Assembly (NCBI RefSeq): GCF_009649785.1
Contig: NZ_WJOK01000005.1
Coordinates: forward strand, 1-64,000
DNA from: Agrobacterium tumefaciens
GTDB lineage: Bacteria > Pseudomonadota > Alphaproteobacteria > Rhizobiales > Rhizobiaceae
Direction of reading: 5' to 3'
Length of the DNA stretch: 64,000 bases
This document shows, piece after piece, positions 49,955-59,969 of this stretch. How positions within the stretch are numbered: position 1 is the stretch's first letter; every line of letters starts with the position of its first letter. The position numbers and the translations under genes were made by a program. A model generated the notes under the pieces. The model worked only from the letters and a program-made list of their open reading frames with translations. It was not told the origin of the DNA and made no database searches.

Positions 49955-51148
49955 ATGTCGAAAACGATCATGTCCAGAAAACGCACGGCTTTGCTCGGAG
50001 CATTGCTGACAGCGCTGGCGCCCATTTCCATGTCGATTTACACGCCGGCCATGCCGGAACTGACACGGGTTTTCGCAACCACCGACTCCGCCATAAAACT
50101 CAGCCTGTCGCTCTATTTTGCCGGTTTTGCCTTTGCCCAATTGCTTGCCGGGCCGGCATCCGACGCCTTCGGGCGGCGCAAGGCGAGCCTCGTCTTCCTG
50201 TCGATCTTTTTGGGCGGTGGTGTGCTCGCCCTCTTGGCCCCAACCATCGAAGTGCTGCTGTTCGCGCGCCTCGTTCAGGGCATCGGCGCTTCCGTCGGCA
50301 TGACTGTTGCGCGCGCCGTGGTGCGCGATCAGTTCACCGGCCCGGAAGCCTCCAGCATCATGAACCTCATCGGCATCATGCTGGCGATCGGCCCTGCGAT
50401 GGGGCCGACGATCGGTGGTCTGTCACTTGCGGCTTTTGGCTGGCAATCGGTGTTTTTCCTCATGGCCGGTCTCGGAGCTATCGCCATCCTTTCGGTGGTG
50501 CTTTTTCTGCGTGAAACGACGGTGCCTGACAAAACCAGGATCCGACCCCGACACCTTCTGTCGGCCTATGGCACATTGCTGAAGCAGCCGCGTTTTCTTC
50601 TGGCCGCCCTCGTGCTCGGCGGCTCCATCGGCGCACTTTATGCGCAAGCCACCATGCTGACCTTCATCCTTATCAACGAAGTCGGCATGTCCCCCACGGC
50701 CTTCGGTGTCGGCATGCTGATGCAAACAGGCGCCTATTTCTTCGGGTCGATTGCGTTGCGTTACATCGCGCCGAGACTGGGCGACCGGCGTTCCGTCGTG
50801 CTTGGCCTTTGTTTTTCCGGCACGGGCGGTCTTCTCATCATGCTGTTGGTTTTCCTCGTGCCGCCATCCTTCCTCTCCATCATGGGCCCCGTCGCAGTGG
50901 CGACCGTCGGGATCGCGCTGTTGACGCCTTCGATGGTCACGGCGGCCCTCGCCCCCTTCCCGCATATCGCCGGCTCGGCATCGGCCATGATGGGTTTCAT
51001 CCAGATGGGATCTGGCTTTGCGGGTGGGGCAATGGCCTCGCTCATAGGTTCCCCGCTGACCAGCTTCGGCATCATCATTCCGGTTATGGAATTCGTGGCC
51101 GTTGCCAGCTACATCGGCTTTCGCGCCGTTTCCAGAAGAGAGACATGA
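49955..51148 (+). CDS. Bcr/CflA family multidrug efflux MFS transporter
   Basis: A 397-residue exporter with about 12 membrane helices. The PISMSIYTPAMPELTRVFATTDSAIKLSLSLYFAGFAFAQLLAGPASDAFGRRKA region carries the Bcr/CflA signature and MFS motif A (residues 20-75), and VGMTVARAVVRDQF follows. It is cotranscribed with the MarR gene. A terminator follows at once. Substrate range is unknown; bicyclomycin or chloramphenicol are only family precedents. Confidence 0.93.
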   Translation: MSKTIMSRKRTALLGALLTALAPISMSIYTPAMPELTRVFATTDSAIKLSLSLYFAGFAFAQLLAGPASDAFGRRKASLVFLSIFLGGGVLALLAPTIEVLLFARLVQGIGASVGMTVARAVVRDQFTGPEASSIMNLIGIMLAIGPAMGPTIGGLSLAAFGWQSVFFLMAGLGAIAILSVVLFLRETTVPDKTRIRPRHLLSAYGTLLKQPRFLLAALVLGGSIGALYAQATMLTFILINEVGMSPTAFGVGMLMQTGAYFFGSIALRYIAPRLGDRRSVVLGLCFSGTGGLLIMLLVFLVPPSFLSIMGPVAVATVGIALLTPSMVTAALAPFPHIAGSASAMMGFIQMGSGFAGGAMASLIGSPLTSFGIIIPVMEFVAVASYIGFRAVSRRET

Positions 51149-51182
51149 AAAAACCCGCAGGCGTTGCCACCTGCGGGTTTTT
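51149..51182. terminator. Bidirectional terminator between the Bcr exporter and argG
   Basis: AAAAACCCGCAGG (51149-51161) and CCTGCGGGTTTTT (51170-51182) form a perfect 13-base stem, directly after the exporter stop and 21 bases after the argG stop on the other strand. T-runs are present in both orientations, so it serves both genes. Confidence 0.9.
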
Positions 51183-51203
51183 CCAATTCATACTTAAGCA
51201 GAA

Positions 51204-52427
51204 TTACTTGCCGAGATTACGCTTCGCAAGGGTGCGCAGGCGCAGGGCATTGAGCTTGATGAAGCCAGCTGCGTCCTTCTGGTCATAAGCACCGTGGTCG
51301 TCCTCGAACGTCACCAGCGCGTCGGAATAGAGCGACTTCGCGCTCTCGCGGCCGGTCACCATGACATTGCCCTTGTAGAGCTTCAGCGTCACTTCACCTT
51401 CCACATGCTCCTGGCTCTTGTCGATCAGGGCCTGCAGCATCTCGCGCTCGGGCGAGAACCAGAAGCCGTAATAGATGAGTTCGGCGTAACGCGGCATCAG
51501 ATCGTCCTTCAGATGCGCGGCACCCCGGTCGAGCGTGATGGATTCGATCGCGCGATGCGCAGCCAGCAGGATGGTGCCGCCGGGCGTTTCGTAGACGCCG
51601 CGCGACTTCATGCCGACGAAGCGGTTCTCGACCAGATCGAGACGGCCGATGCCGTTTTCGCGACCATAATTGTTGAGCGTCGCCAGAAGCGTGGCAGGCG
51701 ACATTTCCACACCGTTGATGGAGCAGGCATCACCCTTGCGGAAACCGACCTTGATAACGGTTGCCTTGTCAGGCGCTGCTTCCGGGGAAATGGTGCGCAT
51801 GTGCACATATTCCGGGGCTTCCTTAGCCGGGTCTTCCAGAACCTTGCCCTCGGACGAGGAGTGCAGCAGGTTGGCGTCGACGGAGAACGGCGCTTCGCCC
51901 TTCTTGTCCTTGGCCACGGGAATCTGGTTCTTTTCGGCAAATTCCAGAAGGTCGGTCCGGCTCTTGAAAGTCCAGTCGCGCCATGGGGCGATGATCTTGA
52001 TATCCGGGTTCAGCGCATAGGCCGAAAGCTCGAAACGGACCTGGTCGTTGCCCTTGCCGGTGGCGCCATGCGCAATGGCATCGGCACCGGTCTTCTTGGC
52101 GATCTCGATCAGGTGCTTGGAAATCAGCGGGCGGGCGATGGAGGTACCGAGCAGATAGACACCTTCATAAACGGCGTTGGCACGGAACATCGGAAAAACG
52201 AAATCACGCACGAACTCTTCGCGGACGTCCTCGACGAAGATTTCCTTGATGCCCAGCAACTCGGCCTTCTTGCGCGCCGGCTCAAGCTCTTCGCCCTGGC
52301 CGAGATCGGCGGTAAAGGTCACGACCTCAGCGCCGAGTTCCGTCTGAAGCCACTTCAGGATGATCGAGGTGTCGAGGCCGCCGGAATAGGCGAGAACGAC
52401 TTTCTTAACGTCTTTCGGGAGTGCCAT
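51204..52427 (-). CDS. argG: Argininosuccinate synthase
   Basis: Joins citrulline and aspartate with ATP in arginine synthesis. The 407-residue protein starts [21 protein letters not shown], whose [12 protein letters not shown] is the PP-loop for ATP (about 13-24). Later segments include [19 protein letters not shown]-type loops and [15 protein letters not shown] near the C terminus. An upstream in-frame ATG at 52544 would add 39 unlike residues; the 52427 start fits the family. It shares a bidirectional terminator with the Bcr exporter. Confidence 0.97.
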   Translation of the reverse strand: MALPKDVKKVVLAYSGGLDTSIILKWLQTELGAEVVTFTADLGQGEELEPARKKAELLGIKEIFVEDVREEFVRDFVFPMFRANAVYEGVYLLGTSIARPLISKHLIEIAKKTGADAIAHGATGKGNDQVRFELSAYALNPDIKIIAPWRDWTFKSRTDLLEFAEKNQIPVAKDKKGEAPFSVDANLLHSSSEGKVLEDPAKEAPEYVHMRTISPEAAPDKATVIKVGFRKGDACSINGVEMSPATLLATLNNYGRENGIGRLDLVENRFVGMKSRGVYETPGGTILLAAHRAIESITLDRGAAHLKDDLMPRYAELIYYGFWFSPEREMLQALIDKSQEHVEGEVTLKLYKGNVMVTGRESAKSLYSDALVTFEDDHGAYDQKDAAGFIKLNALRLRTLAKRNLGK

Positions 52428-52766
52428 TATGATGTCCATCTGCATGATGACGGCATCGGGGTACCGCCATTTCCTTGGGATTTCGGCACTTTTACAGTGC
52501 AACCCGAAAACTGTGAAGCGATTTTCGGAAAAGATGCCCGACAAAACAACGAATAGGACGAAAGGGCAATAGGCATTTGCGAAAGGTCAGATCCCCGCAA
52601 CAGCGCGTCATGACTGGAACGAACGAATTGTCACATGCATTATGCGATTTCGCGCTTTAACATGAAGCGGCGCGATCAACTTGAAGACCGTGAATGAAGC
52701 CACTCAGGGTTCAGGCAACGTTGCAAACGGCTGGAAACAGCACAAAACGACGCGAAAGGAAAACCT
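52428..52766. promoter_or_regulatory. Divergent intergenic region argG-SDR
   Basis: This 339-base gap holds the promoters of argG (minus) and the SDR gene (plus). I see a short inverted repeat GCACT/AGTGC (52486-52500) in the argG leader and the AAAGGA ribosome site right before the SDR start. There is no clear ARG box, riboswitch, tRNA or further ORF with coding character. Confidence 0.4.
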
Positions 52767-53621
52767 ATGACGACCATCCACCCCGCATTCAAGGAAGATA
52801 ATGTCGCCGTCATCACCGGCGCGGCCTCCGGTATCGGACTTGCCGCGGCCCGGAAATTCGCCGGTTTCGGCATGAGCGTCGTCCTCGTCGATCTCGACGG
52901 TGACAAGCTTGCCGCAGCGCATGCTGATATTCTGACCATCGCAAAGGACGGCGAAGCACAGATCGTTGCAATACCGACCGACGTGTCGAAACTCGATGAG
53001 CTGGAGGCGCTGGAACGCGCTGTCATCCAGCGTTTCGGGCGGGTTCATGTGTTGATGAACAATGCCGGCATCCAGCCGGGCAGCGCCATCTTCGGCGCTC
53101 AGGCCAACTGGGAAAAAGTTATCAACGTCAACCTGATGGGTGTCGTGAACGGCAGCCGGGTGTTTGGGCAGGGCATGGTCGCCCATGGCGAGGCCGCGCT
53201 CATCATCAATACCGGTTCGAAACAGGGCATCACCACCCCGCCGGGCGATCCGGCCTATAATGTCTCGAAGGCCGGCGTCAAAGCCTTCACGGAAGCGCTA
53301 CAGCACGAGCTGCGCAATATTCCGAACAGCGCGGTTTCCGCCCATCTCCTGATCCCCGGTTTCGTCTTTACCGGCCTCACGGCAAATGGCAGGACGGAAA
53401 AACCAGCAGGAGCCTGGACCGGCGAGCAAACCGTTGATTTCATGATCGAGCGCATCGCCAGGGGCGATTTCTACATTCTCTGCCCGGATGGCGAAGTGGA
53501 TCGCCCGACGGACGAGAAACGCATTCTGTGGGCAGCTCAAGACATCGTCCAAAATCGTCCGCCACTGTCGCGCTGGCACACCGAATATTCCGCCGCCTTC
53601 ACCAGCTTCCTCAAAAACTGA
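52767..53621 (+). CDS. Short-chain dehydrogenase/reductase
   Basis: A 284-residue NAD(P)-dependent oxidoreductase. The dinucleotide motif GAASGIG is at residues 18-24, the NAG motif at NNAGIQPG, and the catalytic YxxxK at YNVSKAGVK (about 152-160), with the preceding Ser in INTGSKQG. A C-terminal tail (about 240-284) with ARGDFYILCPDGEVDRPTDEKRI and WAAQDIVQNRPPLSRW is longer than in classical SDRs. The substrate is unknown. It is transcribed alone; an AAAGGA precedes the ATG. Confidence 0.9.
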   Translation: MTTIHPAFKEDNVAVITGAASGIGLAAARKFAGFGMSVVLVDLDGDKLAAAHADILTIAKDGEAQIVAIPTDVSKLDELEALERAVIQRFGRVHVLMNNAGIQPGSAIFGAQANWEKVINVNLMGVVNGSRVFGQGMVAHGEAALIINTGSKQGITTPPGDPAYNVSKAGVKAFTEALQHELRNIPNSAVSAHLLIPGFVFTGLTANGRTEKPAGAWTGEQTVDFMIERIARGDFYILCPDGEVDRPTDEKRILWAAQDIVQNRPPLSRWHTEYSAAFTSFLKN

Positions 53622-53772
53622 TCGCCCGACGCCGCCGCACTTTGAAAGTTGCGGCGGCTATCCACTTTTGATCATCCCCGGTTTTCGTACCAATGTCCCG
53701 GCGCGCAAAAACATTGGCAGAAACGCGAATTCGCGTTAAGCAACGGCAGTCTCCAGCTTTACGGGTGCCGCG

Positions 53773-54420
53773 ATGGATTTCGTTCCGAGCCTGCCAACAC
53801 TTGCCGCCTTCACCGTCGCCATCCTGCTTCTGGCGGTCACGCCCGGGCCTGACATGACGCTATGGATCAGCCGGTCAATACGCGAGGGCCGGGCAGCGGG
53901 TTTCATGACCCTTGTGGGCACCAATCTCGGCATTACCGTGCATACAATGCTGGTTGCCTTCGGCGTCGCGGCCCTCATCGTCGCATCGCCGACAGCCTTC
54001 CTCATCCTGAAGACCGGCGGGGCCGCCTATCTTGTCTGGCTCGCCATTCAGGCGATCCGCAAGGGCTCGGATTTCGTGATGGTCAAGACCACGGGCGAAA
54101 AACAGCAATCCTCACTTAAATCCGCCTTGCTGAACGGTATTTGGGTCAATCTGCTCAATCCAAAGGTCATCATCTTTTTCATGACCTTCCTGCCGCAATT
54201 CGTCAGCGCATCCGATCCGCATGTCACCGGCAAGCTTATTTTCCTTGGGCTCTGGTCAATCATCGTGGCGCTGCCGATCGGCATCGGCATCGTCGTTGCC
54301 GCCGATGTGCTGTCGGCCTGGCTCCAGCGCAACAAGAAGGTTCTGCGCGGGCTGGATTATACGATCGCCGGTGTATTTTCGCTTTTCGCCGTCAAGATTT
54401 TCCTCACCCAGACGCGATGA
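53773..54420 (+). CDS. LysE/RhtB family translocator
   Basis: A 215-residue exporter with about six membrane segments: TLAAFTVAILLLAVTPGPDMTLWISRSIREGRAAG at the N terminus, GAAYLVWLAIQAIRKG in the middle and NPKVIIFFMTFLPQFV later are typical of LysE/RhtB proteins. It is the second member of this family in the window and clearly different in sequence from the one upstream of lpdA. Substrate unknown. It is convergent with the ABC operon across a bidirectional terminator. Confidence 0.88.
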   Translation: MDFVPSLPTLAAFTVAILLLAVTPGPDMTLWISRSIREGRAAGFMTLVGTNLGITVHTMLVAFGVAALIVASPTAFLILKTGGAAYLVWLAIQAIRKGSDFVMVKTTGEKQQSSLKSALLNGIWVNLLNPKVIIFFMTFLPQFVSASDPHVTGKLIFLGLWSIIVALPIGIGIVVAADVLSAWLQRNKKVLRGLDYTIAGVFSLFAVKIFLTQTR

Positions 54421-54432
54421 CGCACAAATAAA

Positions 54433-54454
54433 AAAGGCGCCCGCAGGCGCCTTT
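54433..54454. terminator. Bidirectional terminator between the LysE gene and the ABC operon
   Basis: AAAGGCGCC and GGCGCCTTT pair over 9 bases around CGCA, with an A-run on the left and a short T-run on the right. It lies in the 45-base convergent gap. Confidence 0.85.
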
Positions 54455-54465
54455 CGGATAACTCA

Positions 54466-55260
54466 TCAGCCGATCAATAGCTCATCGTCATCAAGCGTCT
54501 GGCCGCGTATCTTGCGGAACATGTCGATAAGATCTTCGACCTGAAGACCCTTGCGGCTTTCGCCGGACACATCGAGCACGATCTCACCGGCGTGCAGCAT
54601 GATCGTGCGGTCGCCATAGTCCAGCGCCTGACGCATGGAATGGGTAACCATCAGCGTCGTCAGCTTGCGCTCGGAAACCACCTTGCGGGTCAGCTCCATC
54701 ACGAACTCCGCCATGCCGGGATCGAGTGCTGCCGTATGTTCGTCAAGCAGCAACACGTCCGAACCGGAAAGCGTTGCCATGACAAGCGAGACCGCCTGCC
54801 TTTGCCCGCCGGACAACAGGTCCATGCGGTCCTTCAAACGATTTTCCAGACCGAGATTGAGCGAAGCGATACGCTCCCGGAAGAAATCCCGCCTGCCGCG
54901 CCCAAGCGCCGGCAACAAGCCGCGACGCTCTCCGCGAGACGCCGCAAGCGCAAGGTTCTCCTCAATTGTGAGCGCGCCACAGCTGCCAGCCAATGGGTCC
55001 TGAAACACGCGCGCCACCCGCCCAGCCCGGCTGGCGGTCGTTTTGCGTGTGACATCGGCGCCACCAACCATCACCTTTCCGGCCGTCGGCAGGACATCGC
55101 CCGCGAGAACGCCGAGAAGCGTGGATTTGCCGGCACCGTTGGAGCCGATCACGGTAACGAAGGAACCATCCTCGATGGTAAGATCGATCTTGGCCAGCGC
55201 CTGCTTTTGCAGCGGTGTGCCACGCCCGAAGATGACCTGAATGTCGGAAAGGGAAATCAC
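54466..55260 (-). CDS. ABC transporter ATP-binding protein (TrpZ/YxdL-like)
   Basis: A 264-residue ABC ATPase. Walker A is GSNGAGKST (about 39-47), the signature is LSGGQRQAVSL (about 148-158), Walker B is DVLLLDEHTAALDP, and the H-loop is in VTHSM. Its ATG overlaps the permease stop by four bases. The set (substrate protein, permease, ATPase) matches the TrpXYZ-type arrangement found in many proteobacteria and Firmicutes, a putative importer of aromatic amino acids or related compounds. Confidence 0.87.
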   Translation of the reverse strand: MISLSDIQVIFGRGTPLQKQALAKIDLTIEDGSFVTVIGSNGAGKSTLLGVLAGDVLPTAGKVMVGGADVTRKTTASRAGRVARVFQDPLAGSCGALTIEENLALAASRGERRGLLPALGRGRRDFFRERIASLNLGLENRLKDRMDLLSGGQRQAVSLVMATLSGSDVLLLDEHTAALDPGMAEFVMELTRKVVSERKLTTLMVTHSMRQALDYGDRTIMLHAGEIVLDVSGESRKGLQVEDLIDMFRKIRGQTLDDDELLIG

Positions 55261-56138
55261 GATGTTGCTCCCCCGCGGCGCAGTCGAGGCAGGATCAATG
55301 CGATGGCTACCAATACTGCCGTAACGAAATTGAGATCGGAGGCCTTGAGACCCAGCGCATCGCTCGACAAAGCGAGCTGGATGGCAAGGCGGTAGGCGAT
55401 GGAGCCGAAAACACAGCCGATGAGCGCAATCAGAATGCCCCGCGAGCCGAACAGCGTTTCGCCGATGATGACGGCCGCAAGCCCGACGACGATGGTGCCG
55501 ACACCGGCAGTCACATCGGCAAAGCCATTGGTCTGCGCAAAAAGCGCGCCGCCGAGCGCGACCAGTGCATTCGAAAGCGCCATGCCAAGATAGATCTGGT
55601 TGCCGGTCTTCACCCCTTGGGCGCGCGCCATCCGCGCATTCGCGCCCGTCGCCCGCATGGCAAGGCCCGCGTCGCTCTCAAGGAAACGCCAGACGAGAAT
55701 GACAGCGAGCAATACCAGAACGCCGATAAAGAGTGGCCGCACGAGATATTCGGAAAGACCGAGACCGTAGAACGGCGAGATCATCGTATCCTGATTGAGC
55801 AGCGCCACATTCGGTTTTCCCATCACCCGAAGGTTCACCGAAAATAGCGCGATCATCGTCAGGATTGACGCAAGCAGGTTGAGTATCTTGAACCGAACGT
55901 TGAGCGTGGCCGTAACGATGCCAGCACCGGCGCCGGCAACCATCGCAATCGCCGTCGCGACCCACGCATTGAGGCCGGCGATGATCATCACGGCCGCAAC
56001 GGCTGCGCCGAGCGGAAAGGAACCGTCAACGGTCAGATCAGGAAAATCAAGTACCCGGAAAGCGAGATAGACGCCGATCGCCACGAAGGCGAAGACCAGT
56101 CCCAGTTCCACGGCACCCCAGAAAGCGATTTGGCTCAC
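55257..56138 (-). CDS. ABC transporter permease
   Basis: A 293-residue integral membrane protein with about eight to nine hydrophobic segments. The FAFVAIGVYLAFRVLDFPDLTVDGSFPLGAAVAAV beginning and the MGLALSNALVALGGALFAQTNGFADVTAGVGTIVVGLAAVIIGE segment are typical of the branched-chain-type permeases that work with TrpX-type binding proteins. It lies 96 bases after the substrate protein gene and overlaps the ATPase gene. Confidence 0.87.
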   Translation of the reverse strand: MSQIAFWGAVELGLVFAFVAIGVYLAFRVLDFPDLTVDGSFPLGAAVAAVMIIAGLNAWVATAIAMVAGAGAGIVTATLNVRFKILNLLASILTMIALFSVNLRVMGKPNVALLNQDTMISPFYGLGLSEYLVRPLFIGVLVLLAVILVWRFLESDAGLAMRATGANARMARAQGVKTGNQIYLGMALSNALVALGGALFAQTNGFADVTAGVGTIVVGLAAVIIGETLFGSRGILIALIGCVFGSIAYRLAIQLALSSDALGLKASDLNFVTAVLVAIALILPRLRRGGATS

Positions 56139-56234
56139 GGTAATGTCCTTGTTATTGCCGCCGCGTCGGCGGATACGGGCACCGTTGCGTGCCGCGCAAA
56201 GCGGGCGGCGAGTGACCGCCGCCCGAAGTCCGGT

Positions 56235-57188
56235 TTAGTCGATGACCTTGGTGGCGCGCTTCGTCACGCTTTCGGGGAAGGTGACGCCAGCTTTTTCAGC
56301 AGCCTTCTTGTTGATCACCAGATCGGTGCCGACGGCAACGGTTGCCGGAATGTCGCCGGGCTTCTCACCCTTGAGAATGCGAACAACGACAGCGCCGGTC
56401 TGCTTGCCAACGTCGAAATAGTTGAAGCCGAGAGCCGCAACCGCACCGCGCGCAACGGAATCCGTATCGGCGGCATAAAGCGGAATTTTCGCCTCACTCG
56501 CAACGCCAGCTGCCGCCTCGAAAGCGGAAACGATGGTATTGTCGGTCGGCACGTAGATCACGTCGGCCTTGCCGACCAGTGCGCGCGTCGCGCCCTGCAC
56601 TTCGGCGGATTTTGTGGCGACAGATTCAACGACCTTCAGGCCGGCCTTTTCAGCCTCAGCCTTCAGCGCTGCAAGCGTCGAGACGGAGTTGGCCTCGGCG
56701 GAGTTGTAGATAAAGCCGATGGACTTGGCGTTGGGCGAAATTTCCTTGATCAGCGCCAGATGCTCAGCAATCGGCAGCATGTCGGAAAGTCCGGTCACGT
56801 TGCGGCCGGGTTTTTGCATGTCCTTGACGAGCTGTGCGCCAACCGGATCGGAAACAGCCGTGAAGACAACCGGAATGTCGCGCGTCGCCGCAACGACGGC
56901 CTGAGCGGACGGTGTGGAGATCGGCACGATGACATTGGGGGCTTCGCCCACGAACTGACGCGCAATCTGCGCTGCGGTGCCTGGATTACCCTGCGCGGAC
57001 TCGTAGAGGAACTTGAGGTTCTCGCCTTCCTTGTAACCGGCTTCGGCAAGCGCTGCCTTGACGCCGTCACGTGCGGCGTCAAGCGCCGGATGTTCGACAA
57101 TGGCGGTGACGGCAACGGTGACGTTTTCAGCCTTGGCCGGCAGAACGAGGGCGCTCGCGGCTGCGAGCGCCAGAATGAATGCACGCAT
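56235..57188 (-). CDS. ABC transporter substrate-binding protein (TrpX-type)
   Basis: A 317-residue periplasmic protein with a signal peptide (MRAFILALAAASALVLPAKA) and the ABC_sub_bind fold: VTVAVTAIVEHPALDAARDGVKAALAEAGYKEGENLKFLYESAQGNPGTAAQIARQF at the start, then PNVIVPISTPSAQAVVAAT and VFTAVSDPVGAQLV. It opens the minus-strand transporter operon. TrpX-like proteins are linked in some species to tryptophan; here no neighbour helps to fix the ligand. Confidence 0.9.
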   Translation of the reverse strand: MRAFILALAAASALVLPAKAENVTVAVTAIVEHPALDAARDGVKAALAEAGYKEGENLKFLYESAQGNPGTAAQIARQFVGEAPNVIVPISTPSAQAVVAATRDIPVVFTAVSDPVGAQLVKDMQKPGRNVTGLSDMLPIAEHLALIKEISPNAKSIGFIYNSAEANSVSTLAALKAEAEKAGLKVVESVATKSAEVQGATRALVGKADVIYVPTDNTIVSAFEAAAGVASEAKIPLYAADTDSVARGAVAALGFNYFDVGKQTGAVVVRILKGEKPGDIPATVAVGTDLVINKKAAEKAGVTFPESVTKRATKVID

Positions 57189-57296
57189 AGGTATCCTCCA
57201 GTTGGTTTCTTATTGCCGTCTTATTAGAAACAAGACCGCCCGAAATCAATCAAAGAACCGTAACGAACCAAGCTTTCTGCCGCGATTGGCGTCGAT

Positions 57297-58538
57297 TCAG
57301 TCGTCCGCACCGTGGTTGGCAATCATCATCGCCTCGAAAGCCAGCCTTTCGGTTTTGCGCATGCGCTCGGATTCCGATTTCAGCTGGCCGCAGGCAGCGA
57401 GAATATCGCGGCCGCGCGGCGTACGGATCGGCGAAGCGTAACCCGCCTGATTGATGAAATCCGCGAACTTCTCGATCTGCGCCCATTCGGAGCACTGGTA
57501 ATTCGTGCCTGGCCACGGATTGAACGGAATGAGATTGATCTTGGCTGGAACGCCCCTCAGAAGCTGCACCAGCATCTTGGCGTCTTCCAGACTGTCGTTC
57601 ACATCCTTCAGCATCACATATTCGAAGGTGATGCGGCGGGCGTTGGAGACACCCGGATAATTGCGGCAAGCCTCGATCAGCTCCTTCAGCGGGTATTTCT
57701 TGTTGATCGGCACCAGCATGTCGCGCAGATCGTCGCGCACCGCATGCAGTGAAATCGCCAGCATGACGCCGATCTCATCGCCCGTGCGGAAGATTTCCGG
57801 CACGACGCCCGAGGTGGACAGGGTCACGCGACGCTTGGAGAGCGACAGGCCGTCACCATCGGTGGCGATCAGAAGTGCGGTCTTCACATGTTCGAAATTG
57901 TAGAGCGGTTCGCCCATGCCCATCATCACGATGTTGGAGACCTTGCGGCCTTCGCTCGGCACATAGGCGCCGACCGGCGTCGAACCGTCAGGAAAATCGC
58001 CGAGCCGGTCGCGGGCGAGCAGAAGCTGGGAGAGAATTTCCTCGGCCGTCAGGTTCCGCACCAGACGCTGCGTGCCGGTGTGACAGAAGGAACACGTCAG
58101 CGAACAGCCCACCTGGCTCGAAATGCAAAGCGTGCCGCGTCCTTCTTCGGGAATATAGACCGTCTCGATCTCGACAGGACGTCCCGCACCGCGCGGCGGA
58201 AAACGCATCAGCCATTTGCGGGTGCCGTCGTTGGAAATCTGCTCCTCGACGATTTCGGGGCGGGCAATGGTGAAGGCTGCTTTCAGCTTTTCCCTGAGTT
58301 CCTTGGCAACATTGGTCATGTTGTCGAAATCCGAGACGCCGCGCACATACAGCCAGTTCCACAACTGGCTGACACGCATCTTCACCTGCTTCTGCGGCAC
58401 GCCGATCTCGGCCAGCGCCTCGCCCATTTCCTCACGCGTCATGCCGATCAGCGACGGCTTGCCGGACATGAGATCGCTATTGGCGATCAGGGGAGTTTTG
58501 ACTGCCAGACCGGCAGGGGCATGCAATACGGACATCAC
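57297..58538 (-). CDS. rlmN: Dual-specificity RNA methyltransferase RlmN
   Basis: A radical SAM enzyme that methylates A2503 of 23S rRNA and A37 of some tRNAs. The 413-residue protein has the [4Fe-4S] motif CSLTCSFC (about 144-151), [11 protein letters not shown], and the C-terminal cysteine in DILAACGQL that takes the methyl group as thioradical partner. An extended N terminus (about 30 residues) precedes the family start. It is transcribed alone. Confidence 0.96.
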   Translation of the reverse strand: MMSVLHAPAGLAVKTPLIANSDLMSGKPSLIGMTREEMGEALAEIGVPQKQVKMRVSQLWNWLYVRGVSDFDNMTNVAKELREKLKAAFTIARPEIVEEQISNDGTRKWLMRFPPRGAGRPVEIETVYIPEEGRGTLCISSQVGCSLTCSFCHTGTQRLVRNLTAEEILSQLLLARDRLGDFPDGSTPVGAYVPSEGRKVSNIVMMGMGEPLYNFEHVKTALLIATDGDGLSLSKRRVTLSTSGVVPEIFRTGDEIGVMLAISLHAVRDDLRDMLVPINKKYPLKELIEACRNYPGVSNARRITFEYVMLKDVNDSLEDAKMLVQLLRGVPAKINLIPFNPWPGTNYQCSEWAQIEKFADFINQAGYASPIRTPRGRDILAACGQLKSESERMRKTERLAFEAMMIANHGADD

Positions 58539-58688
58539 GCTATCCCATCATCCAATGCATCGCACGACCGGCCTTTAGGAAAGGCGGAAAATCGTCTGCA
58601 TGTCGAGAAAATCAAAGGCGGAGCACTTTTCGCGCATCCGCCTGTCAATGTTGCCGCGCCTTTAGCATCAAACAAGCAAAAACGCAAA

Positions 58689-58709
58689 TGGCCGGTCGAT
58701 GACCGGCCA
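58689..58709 (-). terminator. Terminator of the IalB-like gene
   Basis: TGGCCGGTC and GACCGGCCA pair over 9 bases around GAT, 27 bases after the stop. On the minus strand a T-containing stretch (ATTTGCGTTTTTG) follows, consistent with Rho-independent termination. Confidence 0.7.
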
Positions 58710-58735
58710 ATCACGAAGCTGACGAAGCGTCAGGA

Positions 58736-59239
58736 TTACTTGCAGCTTTCGATCTGCTTGAAAGCAGCCGAAATGCCAGAAAGCGAATAGGAATAGGAAG
58801 TCGCGGTGCCGCGGCCGGACACCGCCTTCACCGTCATCGACTTGCCGCCCTTCATCGCGGCAACGAGAGCGGGTTCTTCGGCAGCATTTTCAACCCAGGC
58901 AGCCTTGTCCTTGGTAAACATCACGAAGTTCTTGTTGTCGATCGTGACATTGACCTTGGAGCCCTGCTTCAGCGGGTAACCCACCATGGCCTGCGGCTCG
59001 TAGGAAATATTCTGGCCCGGACGCTGCGACACGATGAAGAAGATATCGCCGTGATCGACGCTCGCCGGTTCCTTGGAAGTGGGGATGGAAAGAACGTAGC
59101 AGACGGTGCTGTTGCCCGATTTGTACGAATAGGCGCCCCATGCATTGAACTGCTGGATGCGCGTGGGCGACTGTGCAGATGCTACGCCGACGCTGGTCAG
59201 CAAAATGGCCACTGCGGTTGCTACACTTCTTACAAACAT
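58736..59239 (-). CDS. Invasion-associated locus B family protein
   Basis: A 167-residue exported protein with a signal peptide (VRSVATAVAILLTSVGVASAQ). The mature part shows the IalB-type pattern: WGAYSYKSGNSTVCYVLSIPTSKEP, DIFFIVSQRPGQNISYEPQAMVGYPLKQGSKVNVTIDNKNFVMFTKDKAAWVEN. The family was named from Bartonella erythrocyte invasion but is widespread in Rhizobiales with no proven general role. AGGA upstream of the ATG at 59239 favours it over 59269. Two cysteines, near residue 41 and at the C terminus, could bond. Confidence 0.85.
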   Translation of the reverse strand: MFVRSVATAVAILLTSVGVASAQSPTRIQQFNAWGAYSYKSGNSTVCYVLSIPTSKEPASVDHGDIFFIVSQRPGQNISYEPQAMVGYPLKQGSKVNVTIDNKNFVMFTKDKAAWVENAAEEPALVAAMKGGKSMTVKAVSGRGTATSYSYSLSGISAAFKQIESCK

Positions 59240-59537
59240 AGAATTTCCTGCCGGGTTATTGTCTTCCATTGGCCCGAAGCAGCGGCGGGCTCCATGTGTA
59301 TGGATCGGCCACGTTCAGGTGCGGATCGTCTTTTCTCATTGTGGTCAGGAAGCGGTTACCAAACCGTCAACAACACGTATAAAATGCCGAAAACGTCTTG
59401 AAGTGTTACAGATCGGCTACGCCCGCACCCTGAGAAGAAAGGCGTGGCACGCCCTCCCCGTCATGTCTATGACACACAAATTCAGGCAACAATTTGTCAC
59501 CTGCCCGGCTCCGAGGAGCCTCGTCATCACAGACGTG

Positions 59538-59918
59538 TTATTCGGCCTCCTGCTGCCGTTTCAGCATGGCATCCGCCGCATCGTAATGCTCCATCTTGAT
59601 GTGGGCGCGGATCATCGCAAGCGCGGCCGTAATGACCGCGATGTCGTCGGTAAATCCAACGACCGCCAGCATGTCCGGTATGGCATCAAACGGCATGATG
59701 AAATAGGCGAGCGCGGCCAGAATGATGCCCTTGGCACGCAGCGGAGTATCCCGGTCGATCGCGCAATAATAGGCTGCTGCCGCATCGCGCGCGAAGGGCA
59801 CCTTTGTCATCACACGCTTCAGCTTCGGCCAGAATTTGGCGCGCACGACGCGTTCGCGTTCGCCCTCGCTGCCCGTTTCCCCGGGCAAAAGAATTTCACC
59901 GATTTTCACATCATCCAT
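59538..59918 (-). CDS. YkvA family (DUF1232) protein
   Basis: A 126-residue protein with the DUF1232 core RAKGIILAALAYFIMPFDAIPDMLAVVGFTDDIAVITAAL (about 70-110), which includes a hydrophobic hairpin and the conserved acidic DxIPD and DD pairs. A GGAGG 12 bases before the ATG at 59918 supports this start over the GTG at 59939. The function of the family is unknown. It lies upstream of the IalB-like gene on the same strand, but 298 bases away. Confidence 0.86.
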   Translation of the reverse strand: MDDVKIGEILLPGETGSEGERERVVRAKFWPKLKRVMTKVPFARDAAAAYYCAIDRDTPLRAKGIILAALAYFIMPFDAIPDMLAVVGFTDDIAVITAALAMIRAHIKMEHYDAADAMLKRQQEAE

Positions 59919-59969
59919 GATCGACGGTCCTCCGGTCACGGTTATTATATGGGAGTTAAAGCCCGCCGT

